Origin: Dasania marina DSM 21967
Lineage (GTDB): Bacteria > Pseudomonadota > Gammaproteobacteria > Pseudomonadales > Dasaniaceae
Length of the DNA: 64,000 nucleotides
Direction: 5' to 3'
Assembly: GCF_000373485.1 (NCBI RefSeq)
Contig: NZ_KB891586.1
Coordinates: 341,355-405,354, forward strand
The notes under the pieces are model-generated. The model was not told the origin of the DNA. It did not search any database and worked only from the letters and a program-made list of their open reading frames with translations. Below, one piece after another: positions 44,740 to 53,924 of this stretch. Both the position numbers and the translations under genes were made by a program. Position 1 is the first letter of the stretch. Every line of letters starts with the position of its first letter.

Positions 44740-45480
44740 ATGGAGCTTAGCAGCCTACCCGCCACTATGACGACGTATAAACAAAAAAACAAAGAGCTGA
44801 TATTTGCCCATCAAATGGCAAACGCACTAGGGCAGGCGTGGGATATAGCAAGCTCACCCAATGAAAGGGAATGGCCTGATTTAATTGTTACTGACGGGCG
44901 CTCTAAATTTGGTCTAGAGGTTAGGGAATTCACCAAAGATCGTGAATCCAACGAGGGTTCAAAACTAAGAAAGCTAGAAAGCAATAACAGCCTATGGATG
45001 AGACAACTGGTAAGCCAATATTACTCACATTCCACTAGACCTATTAAAGTTGAAATACTGGGCAAGCTAGCATCTAGGGATGACATACTTCCAATGCTGC
45101 TCAATTTTTCCAAAACAGCCCATGAATGGCAACACCAATGCCTAAAACTAGATACTAAGGCAATCATGCACATCACTAAGCTACCCAATCAATTTAGCCG
45201 CTATGGTCATTGGAAGTATATTAGCGATCGCACTGGCTGGATTAGAAAAATGTGTGTTAATGATCTAAAACCCATGATTGCCAGCAAAGAGAAAAACTTG
45301 GCGAAGTATCGAACACATTTAAACGATGTCAGGTTAATGCTAGTCGCAGACCCCACCTTTAACTCTGGCATGGTGTCATTTGCAGACGAACAGATAAACC
45401 TCCCTAGTACGTTCAACCAAGTGTATTTATTTATCTACCCCAAAGAGGTCCACAAGCTTAAAGCCAGCAGCAATATCTAA
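44740..45480 (+). CDS. Hypothetical protein with a PD-(D/E)xK-like segment
   Basis: A 246-residue protein that I do not recognise. The segment EWPDLIVTDGRSKFGLEVRE (about residues 44-63) has the layout of a PD-(D/E)xK nuclease core: a PD pair, then a beta strand ending in ExR. A glutamate-bearing helix lies before it. The remainder is basic and helical with no second motif. No methyltransferase, toxin partner or mobility gene is adjacent. No good ribosome-binding site is visible for the first or the tenth codon (MTTYKQ). It could be an orphan nuclease or a degraded defence gene; this is inference. Confidence 0.55.
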   Translation: MELSSLPATMTTYKQKNKELIFAHQMANALGQAWDIASSPNEREWPDLIVTDGRSKFGLEVREFTKDRESNEGSKLRKLESNNSLWMRQLVSQYYSHSTRPIKVEILGKLASRDDILPMLLNFSKTAHEWQHQCLKLDTKAIMHITKLPNQFSRYGHWKYISDRTGWIRKMCVNDLKPMIASKEKNLAKYRTHLNDVRLMLVADPTFNSGMVSFADEQINLPSTFNQVYLFIYPKEVHKLKASSNI

Positions 45481-45496
45481 GTCGAGTAACAATGGA

Positions 45497-45582
45497 CACC
45501 GGATCAAGCCCGGCGTGACAGATAAATAAATCCCGCCTCAACTCCTGCGCCACATATAAAAACACCGGCACTAGGCCGGCGT
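45497..45582. repeat. Two CCGG-centred palindromes
   Basis: An imperfect palindrome at 45497-45517 (CACCGG...CCGGCGTG) and a better one at 45563-45582 (ACACCGGC, loop, GCCGGCGT) lie between two convergent genes. They are the same class as those at 37810 and 43747. They may help terminate transcription from both sides. Confidence 0.65.
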
Positions 45583-45610
45583 AACAAAACTAAAATCTTT
45601 AATCTTACCT

Positions 45611-45673
45611 CTTGCAGCTTGCCTCTTATCGCTGCCCCTCTAGCGACTAGCGACTTTCAACTAGAGACTGTAG
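45611..45673. repeat. Degenerate heptamer array abutting a gene 3' end
   Basis: From 45611 the sequence parses into consecutive 7-mers: CTTGCAG, CTTGCCT, CTTATCG, CTGCCCC, TCTAGCG, ACTAGCG, ACTTTCA, ACTAGAG and ACTGTAG. The array runs directly into the stop codon of the minus-strand GcvT-like gene. It is more decayed than the array at 63907 but has the same unit length. Confidence 0.6.
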
Positions 45674-46876
45674 CTACATCGGCGCAGGCACCTGCGTACG
45701 ACGATCAAAATTAACAAACGGCAGTGCGCAAATAGTAACCGCCACTGGCTGATCATTAATAAGCACAAAACCTTCGCCCACTTCGGCATAGGCTACGCGT
45801 AAGGACGATAGGCCCAACCAATGCTTGGCGCTGTATGACCAGGACACCGAAGGTAAGGTGCCTATTTGTACGGTTTCGCCGCTGATAGTGGCGTAGAGCT
45901 CGGCGCCGTCCTCCAGCTCGCATTCGTCTTTGATGATGAAGCCTTTCATAGTAAAGCGTGAGCCTTGTGCTCTTTCCTGTAGCAGCGCGGCTTTGCCTAC
46001 GAAGTCATCCTCTCTATCCCAGCCTACGTTCCAGCTCATGCCTAGCTCTAGCGGGCTGCGTTCAAACTCTGGGTCTTCGAAGGTTTGTAGAGTGTCCCAA
46101 CCGGGTACCACCAAGCCGCCTTCCATACGGCATAGCTGTATAGCGGTGAGGCCATAGCCGGCGATTTGTATGCCGAAGAGTTTCTCGGCGTTGATAAAGG
46201 CTTGCTCTACCGCTTTGCCCAGTTCGGGTTTAAACCAAATTTCATAGCCTAGGTCGGCGGTAAAGCCGGCTCGGGTTACCATCACTTGGCCGCCATTAAA
46301 GTCATAATTAATAACTTGGAAAGGCTTCATATTGGCGATGCCGTCAAAACCAAAGCTATTAAGCACCGCGCAGGACTTAGGCCCCTGCACCGCAAAACCA
46401 GCCAGAGAGGGGGTTTCTTCGGTGACTTGGACATCGCCCCCTACTTTTGCTTGGCAGTTGGCGAAGTGCTCGTCGTGGTCCATTTCGGCCACCATAAGCA
46501 AATAATCGTCTTCGGCTAATTTATACAGCAGGGCATCGTCATTAAGCATACCGTCTTCAGTACACCAAATGGCATAGGTAGAGCGCATGGTGGGCAAGGC
46601 GCTCATTTTGCGGGTAAACACATAGTCCATAAAGGCACCGGCATTGGCGCCGCGTATGCGGTATTTTTTAACCGGCGAGGCGTCGAATAAGGCACAGCCA
46701 TTGCGTACGGCGTTGTACTCTTTTTCTTCGTCCTCATACACGTGAGGCAAGCAGTGGCCATGCCAGTTTAAATAGTCTTCATCCTGTACCGCGCTGGCTA
46801 TATAGGTATCAAAGTCGGTGTTTACATAACGGGAGACAAAATCGTAAAAAAAACTTTTCTTGGCGGTGTCACTCAT
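45674..46876 (-). CDS. GcvT-family (aminomethyltransferase-like) protein
   Basis: A 400-residue folate-binding protein of the GcvT/DmdA superfamily. Visible blocks are YNAVRNGCALFDASPVKKY, LLMVAEMDHDEHF, FAVQGPKSC and TRAGFTADLGYEIWF. The C-terminal domain ends near RVAYAEVGEGF. No gcvH or gcvP genes are nearby, so it is not the glycine-cleavage T protein in context. A tetrahydrofolate-dependent demethylase acting on a methylated compound, as DmdA does on DMSP, is plausible in a marine bacterium, but the substrate is unresolved. AAGGAAAC precedes the ATG. Confidence 0.8.
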   Translation of the reverse strand: MSDTAKKSFFYDFVSRYVNTDFDTYIASAVQDEDYLNWHGHCLPHVYEDEEKEYNAVRNGCALFDASPVKKYRIRGANAGAFMDYVFTRKMSALPTMRSTYAIWCTEDGMLNDDALLYKLAEDDYLLMVAEMDHDEHFANCQAKVGGDVQVTEETPSLAGFAVQGPKSCAVLNSFGFDGIANMKPFQVINYDFNGGQVMVTRAGFTADLGYEIWFKPELGKAVEQAFINAEKLFGIQIAGYGLTAIQLCRMEGGLVVPGWDTLQTFEDPEFERSPLELGMSWNVGWDREDDFVGKAALLQERAQGSRFTMKGFIIKDECELEDGAELYATISGETVQIGTLPSVSWSYSAKHWLGLSSLRVAYAEVGEGFVLINDQPVAVTICALPFVNFDRRTQVPAPM

Positions 46877-47335
46877 ACTGCTGTTTCCTTGCTTATTATC
46901 GTGTGCATGCTTGCTCAGTAACCACGATATTGAACAAACGTATATTTAGATTTAACAGGCTAACACAGCCACCAGATCTGTCAGCTATAAACTTGTGCTA
47001 AAGCCTCTGACTATGTAAACAAAGCCCTCAGAGAATATAAAATAACTCATTAATATCAATCACTTAACTAGCCACCCCGGTATTGTCGCCATAAGAACAC
47101 ACTGCGTTAACCATGGGAACAAATACCCAAGCCAGGCAACAGTAATAACCAGCAATAACTTGGACAAATATTGCTAATTGCCGCCAAAGCAGGTCAAAGC
47201 CTAAAAAAGCGGCTATAATCCCCCGCCATAGCTTTTTGAACACCACGTTTAACCATAACAATAATAAATGAAGCGCATAGCCGTACTATTAGCCTCCTTT
47301 TTTGCTAAGCGCTCACTGTCTACCCCAAGGCTACC
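46877..47335. other. Divergent promoter region, no convincing gene
   Basis: About 460 bases separate the divergent GcvT-like and NspS-like genes and should contain both promoters. A 23-codon frame at 47268-47339, encoding MKRIAVLLASFF and more, overlaps the NspS-like start by three bases; it may be an upstream leader reading frame. No other structure was found. Confidence 0.4.
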
Positions 47336-48388
47336 TTGACGCTAATGCTAAACATTAATACCTCCATTGCTGTGCTCGCTTTTACGCTGCCTAACACTTT
47401 TGCGGTCGCTGAATCCGTGCGTGTGCTTAACTGGGAGGAGTATCTTGCCCCTGCGGTGATTAGCGCCTTTGAACAAGAAACCGGCCATAGCGTAGAGCAG
47501 TTTTACCTCGATAATGAACAACAGCGCGATACTATGCTGTTCAGCGGCCGCGGCGGCAATTTCGACCTCGTTATGATTGATAGCCAAGCATTGAAAACCG
47601 ATGGAGAAAAAACCTATTTCGTCGACATTCCCATACATAAAATCGCCAACAGCTCGCAGCTATCACCGGCCTCGCATTTAGCCTGTGGCCGCAAGGGTAT
47701 GCCCTATGCTTGGGGGACTTTAAGCATCGCTTATAGAGCATCGGCCAACCCACAGGGTATAGACTCCTGGCAAGCATTGTTTGATATAGCCCCCGGCAAT
47801 CAGCAAAAAACCATTATGCTGAAAGATTCCATAAACAGCACCGGCCTTAGCCTTATCGCTTTGGGCCTACCGCCCTATAGCGAAGACAAAGATGATTTAA
47901 AACAGGCCTACGCGCTATTAAAAAAACAGCGCGTACATTTGCACTCCTATGGTTATGGCCTTAGCTACGCCATCGACTTACAGGCTGCTAGCGACATCAC
48001 CATGGCTGTAGCTTACTCCGGTGACACTAAACATTTTATTAAGGCCACGGGGCAGCAAGACTGGCGTTATACTATCCCCCGAGAAGGGACGATTATATGG
48101 ACAGATTGCCTAGCCATGCCCCATAGAGACAGCCCTATTAAAACGGCGACCATAGAATTTTTAAATTTTATTAGCCGCCCCGATATCGCCTTGCTTAATG
48201 CCGAAACCATAGGCTTAGCTACGCCCAACCTAGGCGCACTGCGGATAGCCCGCGACGATTATAAAAACGACCGTGAGCTATTCCCCAGCCCAGCGATACT
48301 GGCCAAGAGCCACCATGTAAAAACCCTCTCTAATGAGCAGTTAAAAATACGCAGCCGCATACTGCAAAAGCTAATACACAACGACTAA
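47336..48388 (+). CDS. nspS: Polyamine-binding periplasmic protein (PotD/NspS-like)
   Basis: A 350-residue periplasmic binding protein of the PotD/PotF family. It has an N-terminal hydrophobic signal (ending NTFAVAES), then VLNWEEYLAPAVISAFEQETG as in polyamine-binding proteins, FDLVMIDSQ and GMPYAWGTLSIAYR. No pot permease or ATPase gene is nearby; a membrane GGDEF-EAL gene begins 7 bases downstream instead. This matches the Vibrio cholerae nspS-mbaA pair, in which NspS reports norspermidine to MbaA. The likely start is TTG 47336, preceded by AAGG; an ATG three codons later is possible. Confidence 0.8.
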   Translation: MTLMLNINTSIAVLAFTLPNTFAVAESVRVLNWEEYLAPAVISAFEQETGHSVEQFYLDNEQQRDTMLFSGRGGNFDLVMIDSQALKTDGEKTYFVDIPIHKIANSSQLSPASHLACGRKGMPYAWGTLSIAYRASANPQGIDSWQALFDIAPGNQQKTIMLKDSINSTGLSLIALGLPPYSEDKDDLKQAYALLKKQRVHLHSYGYGLSYAIDLQAASDITMAVAYSGDTKHFIKATGQQDWRYTIPREGTIIWTDCLAMPHRDSPIKTATIEFLNFISRPDIALLNAETIGLATPNLGALRIARDDYKNDRELFPSPAILAKSHHVKTLSNEQLKIRSRILQKLIHND

Positions 48389-48395
48389 ACCTATT

Positions 48396-50768
48396 ATGAA
48401 ACTCACGCGACGTATTAATGTAATTCTGCTACCGGTTATCGCTGGTGTCTTTATTATTACCACCGAGATACTCAACACTACCATGGAGGATCAGGCGCGC
48501 CTAGTGTATGAGCAACAGCTAGAGCAAACCCTTACCAATAGCCTTTATCGCATTAATTATGAGACTAACTTAGCCGACTCTATCTTTTCACAAATGGTTA
48601 ATAGCCATGAATATGCCAATTACATAGTCGACCCCTCGGTACATGTACTCTACGATGCCCTAGACAGTTTACTGAACAAACAGCGCGAACAAGTACGCAG
48701 CTTTATGCCGGGGCTAGTCAGCCTACAAATTATTAATGCCGAAGGCGACATTCTGTTTTCCGCTGACGAAAGAGAGCTCTTTGCTGAACCTAAACTCCCC
48801 CTTATACCTAAACAACAGCAGCATTGGCTAGATAAACCCGCCCATAAACTAGCCTCTAAAGAATCATTCTTATTTACCAGTGAAGCGGGGCAAGTGCACT
48901 TGGCCCGGCTACATACTTTTAGCTCAGAATTTTTATCAACCGGCTCGCGCAGGCACAAAAATGAAAACAAAGTTAGCTATTTTTTAATTATTATTAACAT
49001 GGATTTTATCCGCCTAGGCACCCCTGCCTTACAAGAAGAATTTGCTAACCACTACCATACAAACCTCAACATTAATAACAACCCCGATCAAAGTAATATC
49101 ACTCCAACTATCACCTTAGGTAAAAGTAAAAGAATTATCTCTGCCAACTTAACTCACCCTCTATTTGAAAAAGAAGTGACGATATCTGATGAATTTATAG
49201 GCCAACAATTAAAGGAGCAAAAAAACAATCAGTGGTTTTTAACTATAGCTTTGATTTTGTTTTCATACTCATCGCTGCTATCACTGATACACAGGCAAAT
49301 TATTAACCCTGTACTCAAACTAACCAATCAAGTTCGCAGTGGTAAAAAATCCACCCTAGAAACCCAGCAGGGAAATGACGAGGTAGCAGAGCTCAACAAT
49401 GCCTATGCCAAACTTTTGGTGGAAGTGGAAAACCTGGCTCAATATGATTCCTTAACCAACCTAGCTAATAGAGCCAGCTTTAAAAACAGCTTCGCTAGAG
49501 CCTTAACCCGATCGCTATACCAAGAAGAGCCTCTAGCCATACTCTATATAGATTTAGACAATTTCAAGCAAGTCAATGACCACTACGGCCACGATGTTGG
49601 CGACCAACTACTCATAGAATTTAGCGACCGTTTATTAGAATCCATACGCAGCACCGATGCATGCTCTCGAGTCCCTCAAGAGAGCGCAGTAGCCCGCCTA
49701 GCAGGCGATGAATTTGCCGTAGTGTTGGCCAACTCCACGCCAGATACTGCAGCCATAGTCGCCAACCGAATTTTAGAACTATTTAAAGGCGGCTTTACCG
49801 TAGGCAAGCAGAAGCATAATGTTAAAGCCAGCATAGGCATAGCCATTACCCCTGATGATGGCGTAGAAGTATCTGAGTTAATGCGGCATGCCGATGCGGC
49901 TATGTACCAAGCCAAATCTGCCGGTAGAAACTGCTATCAGTTTTTTACCAAAAAAATTGCCGATGCCATGAAGGAAAAAATAGATATAGAGGATGAACTG
50001 ATTTACTCGCTGGAAAATAAGCAGTTTTACCTTATGTTTATGCCTATTTATAACAGTGATTCATTGACTATAGAGAGCCTAGAGGTCTTATTGCGCTCCT
50101 CGAACGCCATGCTTAACAAATGCGGTCCTGAAAAATTTATTCCTGTTGCTGAATCCACCGGCCTAATTAAAAAAATAGACTTATGGGTAATAGATCAAGC
50201 GCTGCGTAAATTGAAAGAATTTAATGACACCATTAATTACCAGAAAACCTTTAGTATTAATATGTCATCGGTGGAGCTACACAATAAAGATTTCCCGAAA
50301 AAAGTTGCTGCGTTAATAAAAAAATACGATATAGATCCTAAGCAAATTGACTTAGAAGTAACAGAAACTTCGCTCGTAGCCTATGACAAAAATAGCATAC
50401 AAGTATTAAACGACTTAAAAGCGCTGGGCGTAAGCTTGTCCCTGGATGATTTCGGCACTGGCTATACTGCCTTTAACCAATTAATACACTACCCTGTCGA
50501 CCACTTAAAAATTGATAGAAGTTTTGTCGCCGCATTAAGTAATCAAGACGACAAAGACCATTCCATGTTAGAAATCATTGTCAGTATATCCAGAATATAC
50601 GGATTAAAAACGGTCGCCGAAGGCGTAGAAACCCAACAGCAGTTAGACTATCTCATACAATTAGGTTGTGACTATTTACAAGGCTACTATCTCAGCAAAC
50701 CCTTAAGCGAGGCCGACTTACTGAGTTTGTTAAAGAAGCAGAACCAGCCCCGGTTTTGCGACCTATAA
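48396..50768 (+). CDS. mbaA: MbaA-like membrane GGDEF-EAL protein
   Basis: A 790-residue inner-membrane c-di-GMP enzyme. TM1 is at residues 8-26, a periplasmic sensor domain spans about 30-275, TM2 is at about 279-298, and a short HAMP-like linker follows. The GGDEF domain has the motif RLAGDEF near 433-439, with A for the first G. The EAL domain has EVL near residue 562, with downstream SLDDFGTGYTAF and EGVETQQQL intact. No RxxD inhibitory site is visible. EAL-type catalysis looks possible, while cyclase activity is uncertain. Tight coupling to the PotD-like gene suggests that polyamine binding in the periplasm sets its output, as for MbaA. Confidence 0.85.
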   Translation: MKLTRRINVILLPVIAGVFIITTEILNTTMEDQARLVYEQQLEQTLTNSLYRINYETNLADSIFSQMVNSHEYANYIVDPSVHVLYDALDSLLNKQREQVRSFMPGLVSLQIINAEGDILFSADERELFAEPKLPLIPKQQQHWLDKPAHKLASKESFLFTSEAGQVHLARLHTFSSEFLSTGSRRHKNENKVSYFLIIINMDFIRLGTPALQEEFANHYHTNLNINNNPDQSNITPTITLGKSKRIISANLTHPLFEKEVTISDEFIGQQLKEQKNNQWFLTIALILFSYSSLLSLIHRQIINPVLKLTNQVRSGKKSTLETQQGNDEVAELNNAYAKLLVEVENLAQYDSLTNLANRASFKNSFARALTRSLYQEEPLAILYIDLDNFKQVNDHYGHDVGDQLLIEFSDRLLESIRSTDACSRVPQESAVARLAGDEFAVVLANSTPDTAAIVANRILELFKGGFTVGKQKHNVKASIGIAITPDDGVEVSELMRHADAAMYQAKSAGRNCYQFFTKKIADAMKEKIDIEDELIYSLENKQFYLMFMPIYNSDSLTIESLEVLLRSSNAMLNKCGPEKFIPVAESTGLIKKIDLWVIDQALRKLKEFNDTINYQKTFSINMSSVELHNKDFPKKVAALIKKYDIDPKQIDLEVTETSLVAYDKNSIQVLNDLKALGVSLSLDDFGTGYTAFNQLIHYPVDHLKIDRSFVAALSNQDDKDHSMLEIIVSISRIYGLKTVAEGVETQQQLDYLIQLGCDYLQGYYLSKPLSEADLLSLLKKQNQPRFCDL

Positions 50769-50825
50769 AACAATACACCCTGTGGGCACATACCCACAGC
50801 GCACAGCATTCCACAAGGTAATACC

Positions 50826-52031
50826 ATGAAACGCTTTGGCCCCGGTTTATTAGTTATGGCCGCCTTTATAGGCCCCGGCACCGTCACCACGGCCAGTAAA
50901 GCCGGCGCGAATTATGGCTACACACTGATGTGGGCTTTAGCATTTTCTATTATCGCCACCCTGATATTGCAAGAGATGGCATCGCGACTGGGTTTAGTCG
51001 CCAGAAAAAATCTTGCTCAGGCACTGCGCACTAGCTTTCAATTACCGGCTTTTAATATTGCCGCCAGTATTATGGTAATCGTAGCCATAGGTTTTGGTAA
51101 TGCCGCCTATGAATCGGGTAATATCGCTGGTGCTGCCATGGGCTTGGCCGCCATCACAACACTACCTATTAATGTCTGGGCCTTAGTGGTGGGGCTTAGT
51201 GCTTTTTCAATATTAGCGATAGGTAAATATGCCTTAATAGAAAAAGGGCTAATGTTGATGGTGGTGATTATGAGTTTTGTTTTTATCGTTACCGCCCTAG
51301 TCATACAGCCCGATGTAGGCAGTATATTTCGCGGCCTAACCCAACCCAGTATACCGACAGGCTCCATGCTGACGGTTATAGCCCTAATAGGCACCACCGT
51401 GGTGCCTTATAATTTATTTTTACACTCCAGCACCGTGCAAGAAAAATGGCCCGCCGACATGCCCGCTGCTGAAGCACTAAAAGAATCCCGCAAAGATAAT
51501 GCCTATGCCATAGGCTTGGGCGGCTTAATCACTTTAGCTATAGTCACCACCGCCGCCACCGCTTTTTATGGCAGCGACAGCGAATTTACCGCCGCAACTA
51601 TTTCGCAACAACTAGAGCCTTTACTGGGCAGCTACGCCAAGTATTTTTTTGCTATAGGCCTATTAGCTGCAGGCCTAACCAGCGCAATAGCCTCACCGCT
51701 GGCCGCTGCCTACGCCGTTAGCGGTGCTATGGGTTGGCCGTTAGATTTAAGCAATAGACGCTTTAAAAGTATTTGGGCGCTGGTTTTACTCTCGGGCACC
51801 ACGGCCGCGGCCTTAGGTACCAGCCCCATTAGCGCGATTCTTTTTGCACAGGCGGCTAATGGTTTTTTACTACCGGTAGTGGCGGTGTTTTTATTGATAG
51901 TGATGAACAAAAATAATCTGCTGGGCAGCTACACCAACAATCTGTTGGCAAACCTATTAGGTATTGCCGTGGTATTAACTGTATCAGGCTTGGGTGTGTT
52001 TAGAGTGCTTACCGCATTCAACATTCTGTAA
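50826..52031 (+). CDS. Nramp-like transporter with altered metal-site motifs
   Basis: A 401-residue membrane protein with about 11 helices and overall Nramp (natural resistance-associated macrophage protein) character. The two key unwound-helix motifs are changed. In TM1 the canonical DPGN is GPGT (AAFIGPGTVTTASKAGANYGY). In TM6 the canonical MPH is VPY (GTTVVPYNLFLHSS). These residues coordinate manganese or iron in MntH, so a different substrate or mechanism is likely. It follows the MbaA-like gene by 57 bases and may share its transcript. AAGG precedes the ATG. Confidence 0.82.
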   Translation: MKRFGPGLLVMAAFIGPGTVTTASKAGANYGYTLMWALAFSIIATLILQEMASRLGLVARKNLAQALRTSFQLPAFNIAASIMVIVAIGFGNAAYESGNIAGAAMGLAAITTLPINVWALVVGLSAFSILAIGKYALIEKGLMLMVVIMSFVFIVTALVIQPDVGSIFRGLTQPSIPTGSMLTVIALIGTTVVPYNLFLHSSTVQEKWPADMPAAEALKESRKDNAYAIGLGGLITLAIVTTAATAFYGSDSEFTAATISQQLEPLLGSYAKYFFAIGLLAAGLTSAIASPLAAAYAVSGAMGWPLDLSNRRFKSIWALVLLSGTTAAALGTSPISAILFAQAANGFLLPVVAVFLLIVMNKNNLLGSYTNNLLANLLGIAVVLTVSGLGVFRVLTAFNIL

Positions 52032-52047
52032 GCACTAGCTGTTATCT

Positions 52048-52068
52048 ACGCACACTGTTGTGCGTTTA
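52048..52068 (+). terminator. Hairpin after Nramp-like gene
   Basis: A 6-bp stem, ACGCAC-ACTGTT-GTGCGT, followed by TTT lies between convergent genes and touches the stop codon of the chemoreceptor gene. It is a short, weak terminator candidate. Confidence 0.35.
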
Positions 52069-53631
52069 CACTTTGCCAAACTGCTGCACCATTAACCCCA
52101 TATCGTGAGCCAAACGGGTTAATTGCTGGCTGGCAGCGGTGGTTTGCTGAGCGTTCTCATGGGTATCGTTCGCCAAGGCCATGATGTTAACCATATTACG
52201 ATTAATCTCTTCGCTAACCATACTCTGCTCTTCCGAGGCCGCGGCAACTTGGTAGTTCATATCGCTAATTTGACTCACCCCAGCACTAATGCCTCCAAAA
52301 GCGTCACCGACTGATTCGATTTGCTGCACACTTTTGTAGGCTAATTGCTTGCCGGCATCCATGGCCTCTACCGCCTGCACTGCGGTTTGCTGTATGCGCT
52401 TAATCATTTGCTGTATTTCATCGGTGGAGTTCTGAGTATTGCTAGCAAGGTTGCGCACTTCATCAGCTACCACCGCAAAGCCCCTACCCTGCTCACCGGC
52501 CCGAGCAGCCTCTATGGCGGCGTTGAGAGCCAGTAAATTGGTTTCTCTGGCTATATTGCTAATCACATCAACCACTGAGCCAATTTTCTCACTATCTTGC
52601 TTTAACGCCTCTATGACTTGAGTGGCGCTATCCACTGACTTGGCTAGGGTATCTATATCATTAATAGCCGCAGCCACCAGTTTTTCGCCCTGCTCGGTTT
52701 GCGCTAGCACTTGCTGTGAGGCCTGCGATGTAGCCTCAGAACTACTAGCCACTTCGTTTACCGTGGCCGACATTTCATGCATGGCGGTAGCGACCAGCTC
52801 TACCTCTTGCTGTTGCCGCCCCACCCCTACTGTGGTTCTCTCTACGATTGCTTGGGTAGACTCGGTAACCGCCAATAAGGTTTGGGAGGCTTGCCTGACA
52901 CGCCCCAAAATAGTCCGATTTTGGGCACGCTGCGCTTTGATCACTAAATCTAACTGGCCCAGCTCATCTTCTCGTCCGCTGTACACCGCCTTGGTCAACT
53001 CATCGTTAAAAATAGCTTTAGACTGTGTAGCCATAGCAATTAACGGCTGCACCAAACACTGACTCAAGCCCAGCGCCAGGCCTAGCGTTATAACCGCCAC
53101 CCAGATACTGCCGCCCACAACAACAGCAGCTATGGCCGGTGCAGCCACCAGCAAAGCAAATACAGCTGCCTTTGAGCGAAAGGACAAGTTGCGCGGCCGC
53201 AACGAATGCAGCCATGGACGCTTGTTACTCTTCAGCTCTTGATACCGCTGCTTAGCTCTAGCAGTCACCACGGGATCGGCTTTAACTCTTACTGATTGGT
53301 AGCCCGTCACCTTGCCCTGCTGGTATATAGGTGTGATATAAGCATCCACATAGTAGTGATCGCCGTTCTTACAACGGTTTTTCACCAAGCCCATCCACGG
53401 CTTATCGCCTGCGATTACAGACCATAAATCTTTAAACGCGGCATGCGGCATATCGGGGTGGCGCACTATATTATGCGCCTGCCCCAACAGCTCCTGCTCC
53501 TCAAAACCCGATACCCGAATAAAGTCATCGTTGATAGAGGTAATCACCCCCTTAGTGGTGGTGGTCGATATCAACACGTCTTCATCGTGCAAGTCATATT
53601 CAGTATCGCTGATAGGCAGGTTATTTCGCAT
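52066..53631 (-). CDS. PAS-containing chemoreceptor (Aer-like)
   Basis: A 521-residue methyl-accepting chemotaxis protein. It starts [14 protein letters not shown], as Aer proteins do. A PAS domain covers about residues 15-115 ([27 protein letters not shown]). A hydrophobic hairpin at about 155-195 anchors it without a periplasmic domain. The signalling domain contains the conserved hairpin [36 protein letters not shown]. Aer senses redox or oxygen through PAS-bound FAD; this is the likely role. I take the internal start by homology; the 14 upstream codons look non-conserved. Confidence 0.87.
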   Translation of the reverse strand: MRNNLPISDTEYDLHDEDVLISTTTTKGVITSINDDFIRVSGFEEQELLGQAHNIVRHPDMPHAAFKDLWSVIAGDKPWMGLVKNRCKNGDHYYVDAYITPIYQQGKVTGYQSVRVKADPVVTARAKQRYQELKSNKRPWLHSLRPRNLSFRSKAAVFALLVAAPAIAAVVVGGSIWVAVITLGLALGLSQCLVQPLIAMATQSKAIFNDELTKAVYSGREDELGQLDLVIKAQRAQNRTILGRVRQASQTLLAVTESTQAIVERTTVGVGRQQQEVELVATAMHEMSATVNEVASSSEATSQASQQVLAQTEQGEKLVAAAINDIDTLAKSVDSATQVIEALKQDSEKIGSVVDVISNIARETNLLALNAAIEAARAGEQGRGFAVVADEVRNLASNTQNSTDEIQQMIKRIQQTAVQAVEAMDAGKQLAYKSVQQIESVGDAFGGISAGVSQISDMNYQVAAASEEQSMVSEEINRNMVNIMALANDTHENAQQTTAASQQLTRLAHDMGLMVQQFGKV

Positions 53632-53924
53632 AGCTACGTGGCGCTCAAATATTAAGTAAGTGCTTATTTTCATTAACTTTTATCAATAATAACATCCGTA
53701 TATTTACCTAATTCTATTAACTACATATAAATGCACTGATTTATATCAAGATATCTTTTATATAAAAAACTAACGACAGCATGGCTGCGGCCTATTTTTT
53801 AATCACCTGTGCAGATATCAACCAAAACGGTGGTAGTTTTTTTAAGGTAAGCCTTCACAAAGCTTGTTATTATCGGTGGATAATTGCTTCCAGACGTTAC
53901 TATCGAAATAAAAAGAGAGAAGGC

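Noticed and set aside
47064..47261. Minus-strand 65-codon frame between the GcvT-like and NspS-like genes
   Set aside because: It has no ribosome-binding site and an irregular Trp/Cys-rich composition, and it lies in a divergent promoter region.
47268..47339. Frameshift in the signal peptide of the NspS-like gene at the T-run near 47297
   Set aside because: Shifting frames at the T-run would run directly into a TAA at 47306, so a simple slip there does not restore one continuous protein.
48396..50768. MbaA-like protein as catalytically dead because of AGDEF and EVL
   Set aside because: AGDEF and EVL variants can be active in other proteins, and the remaining EAL-domain residues look intact, so inactivity cannot be claimed.
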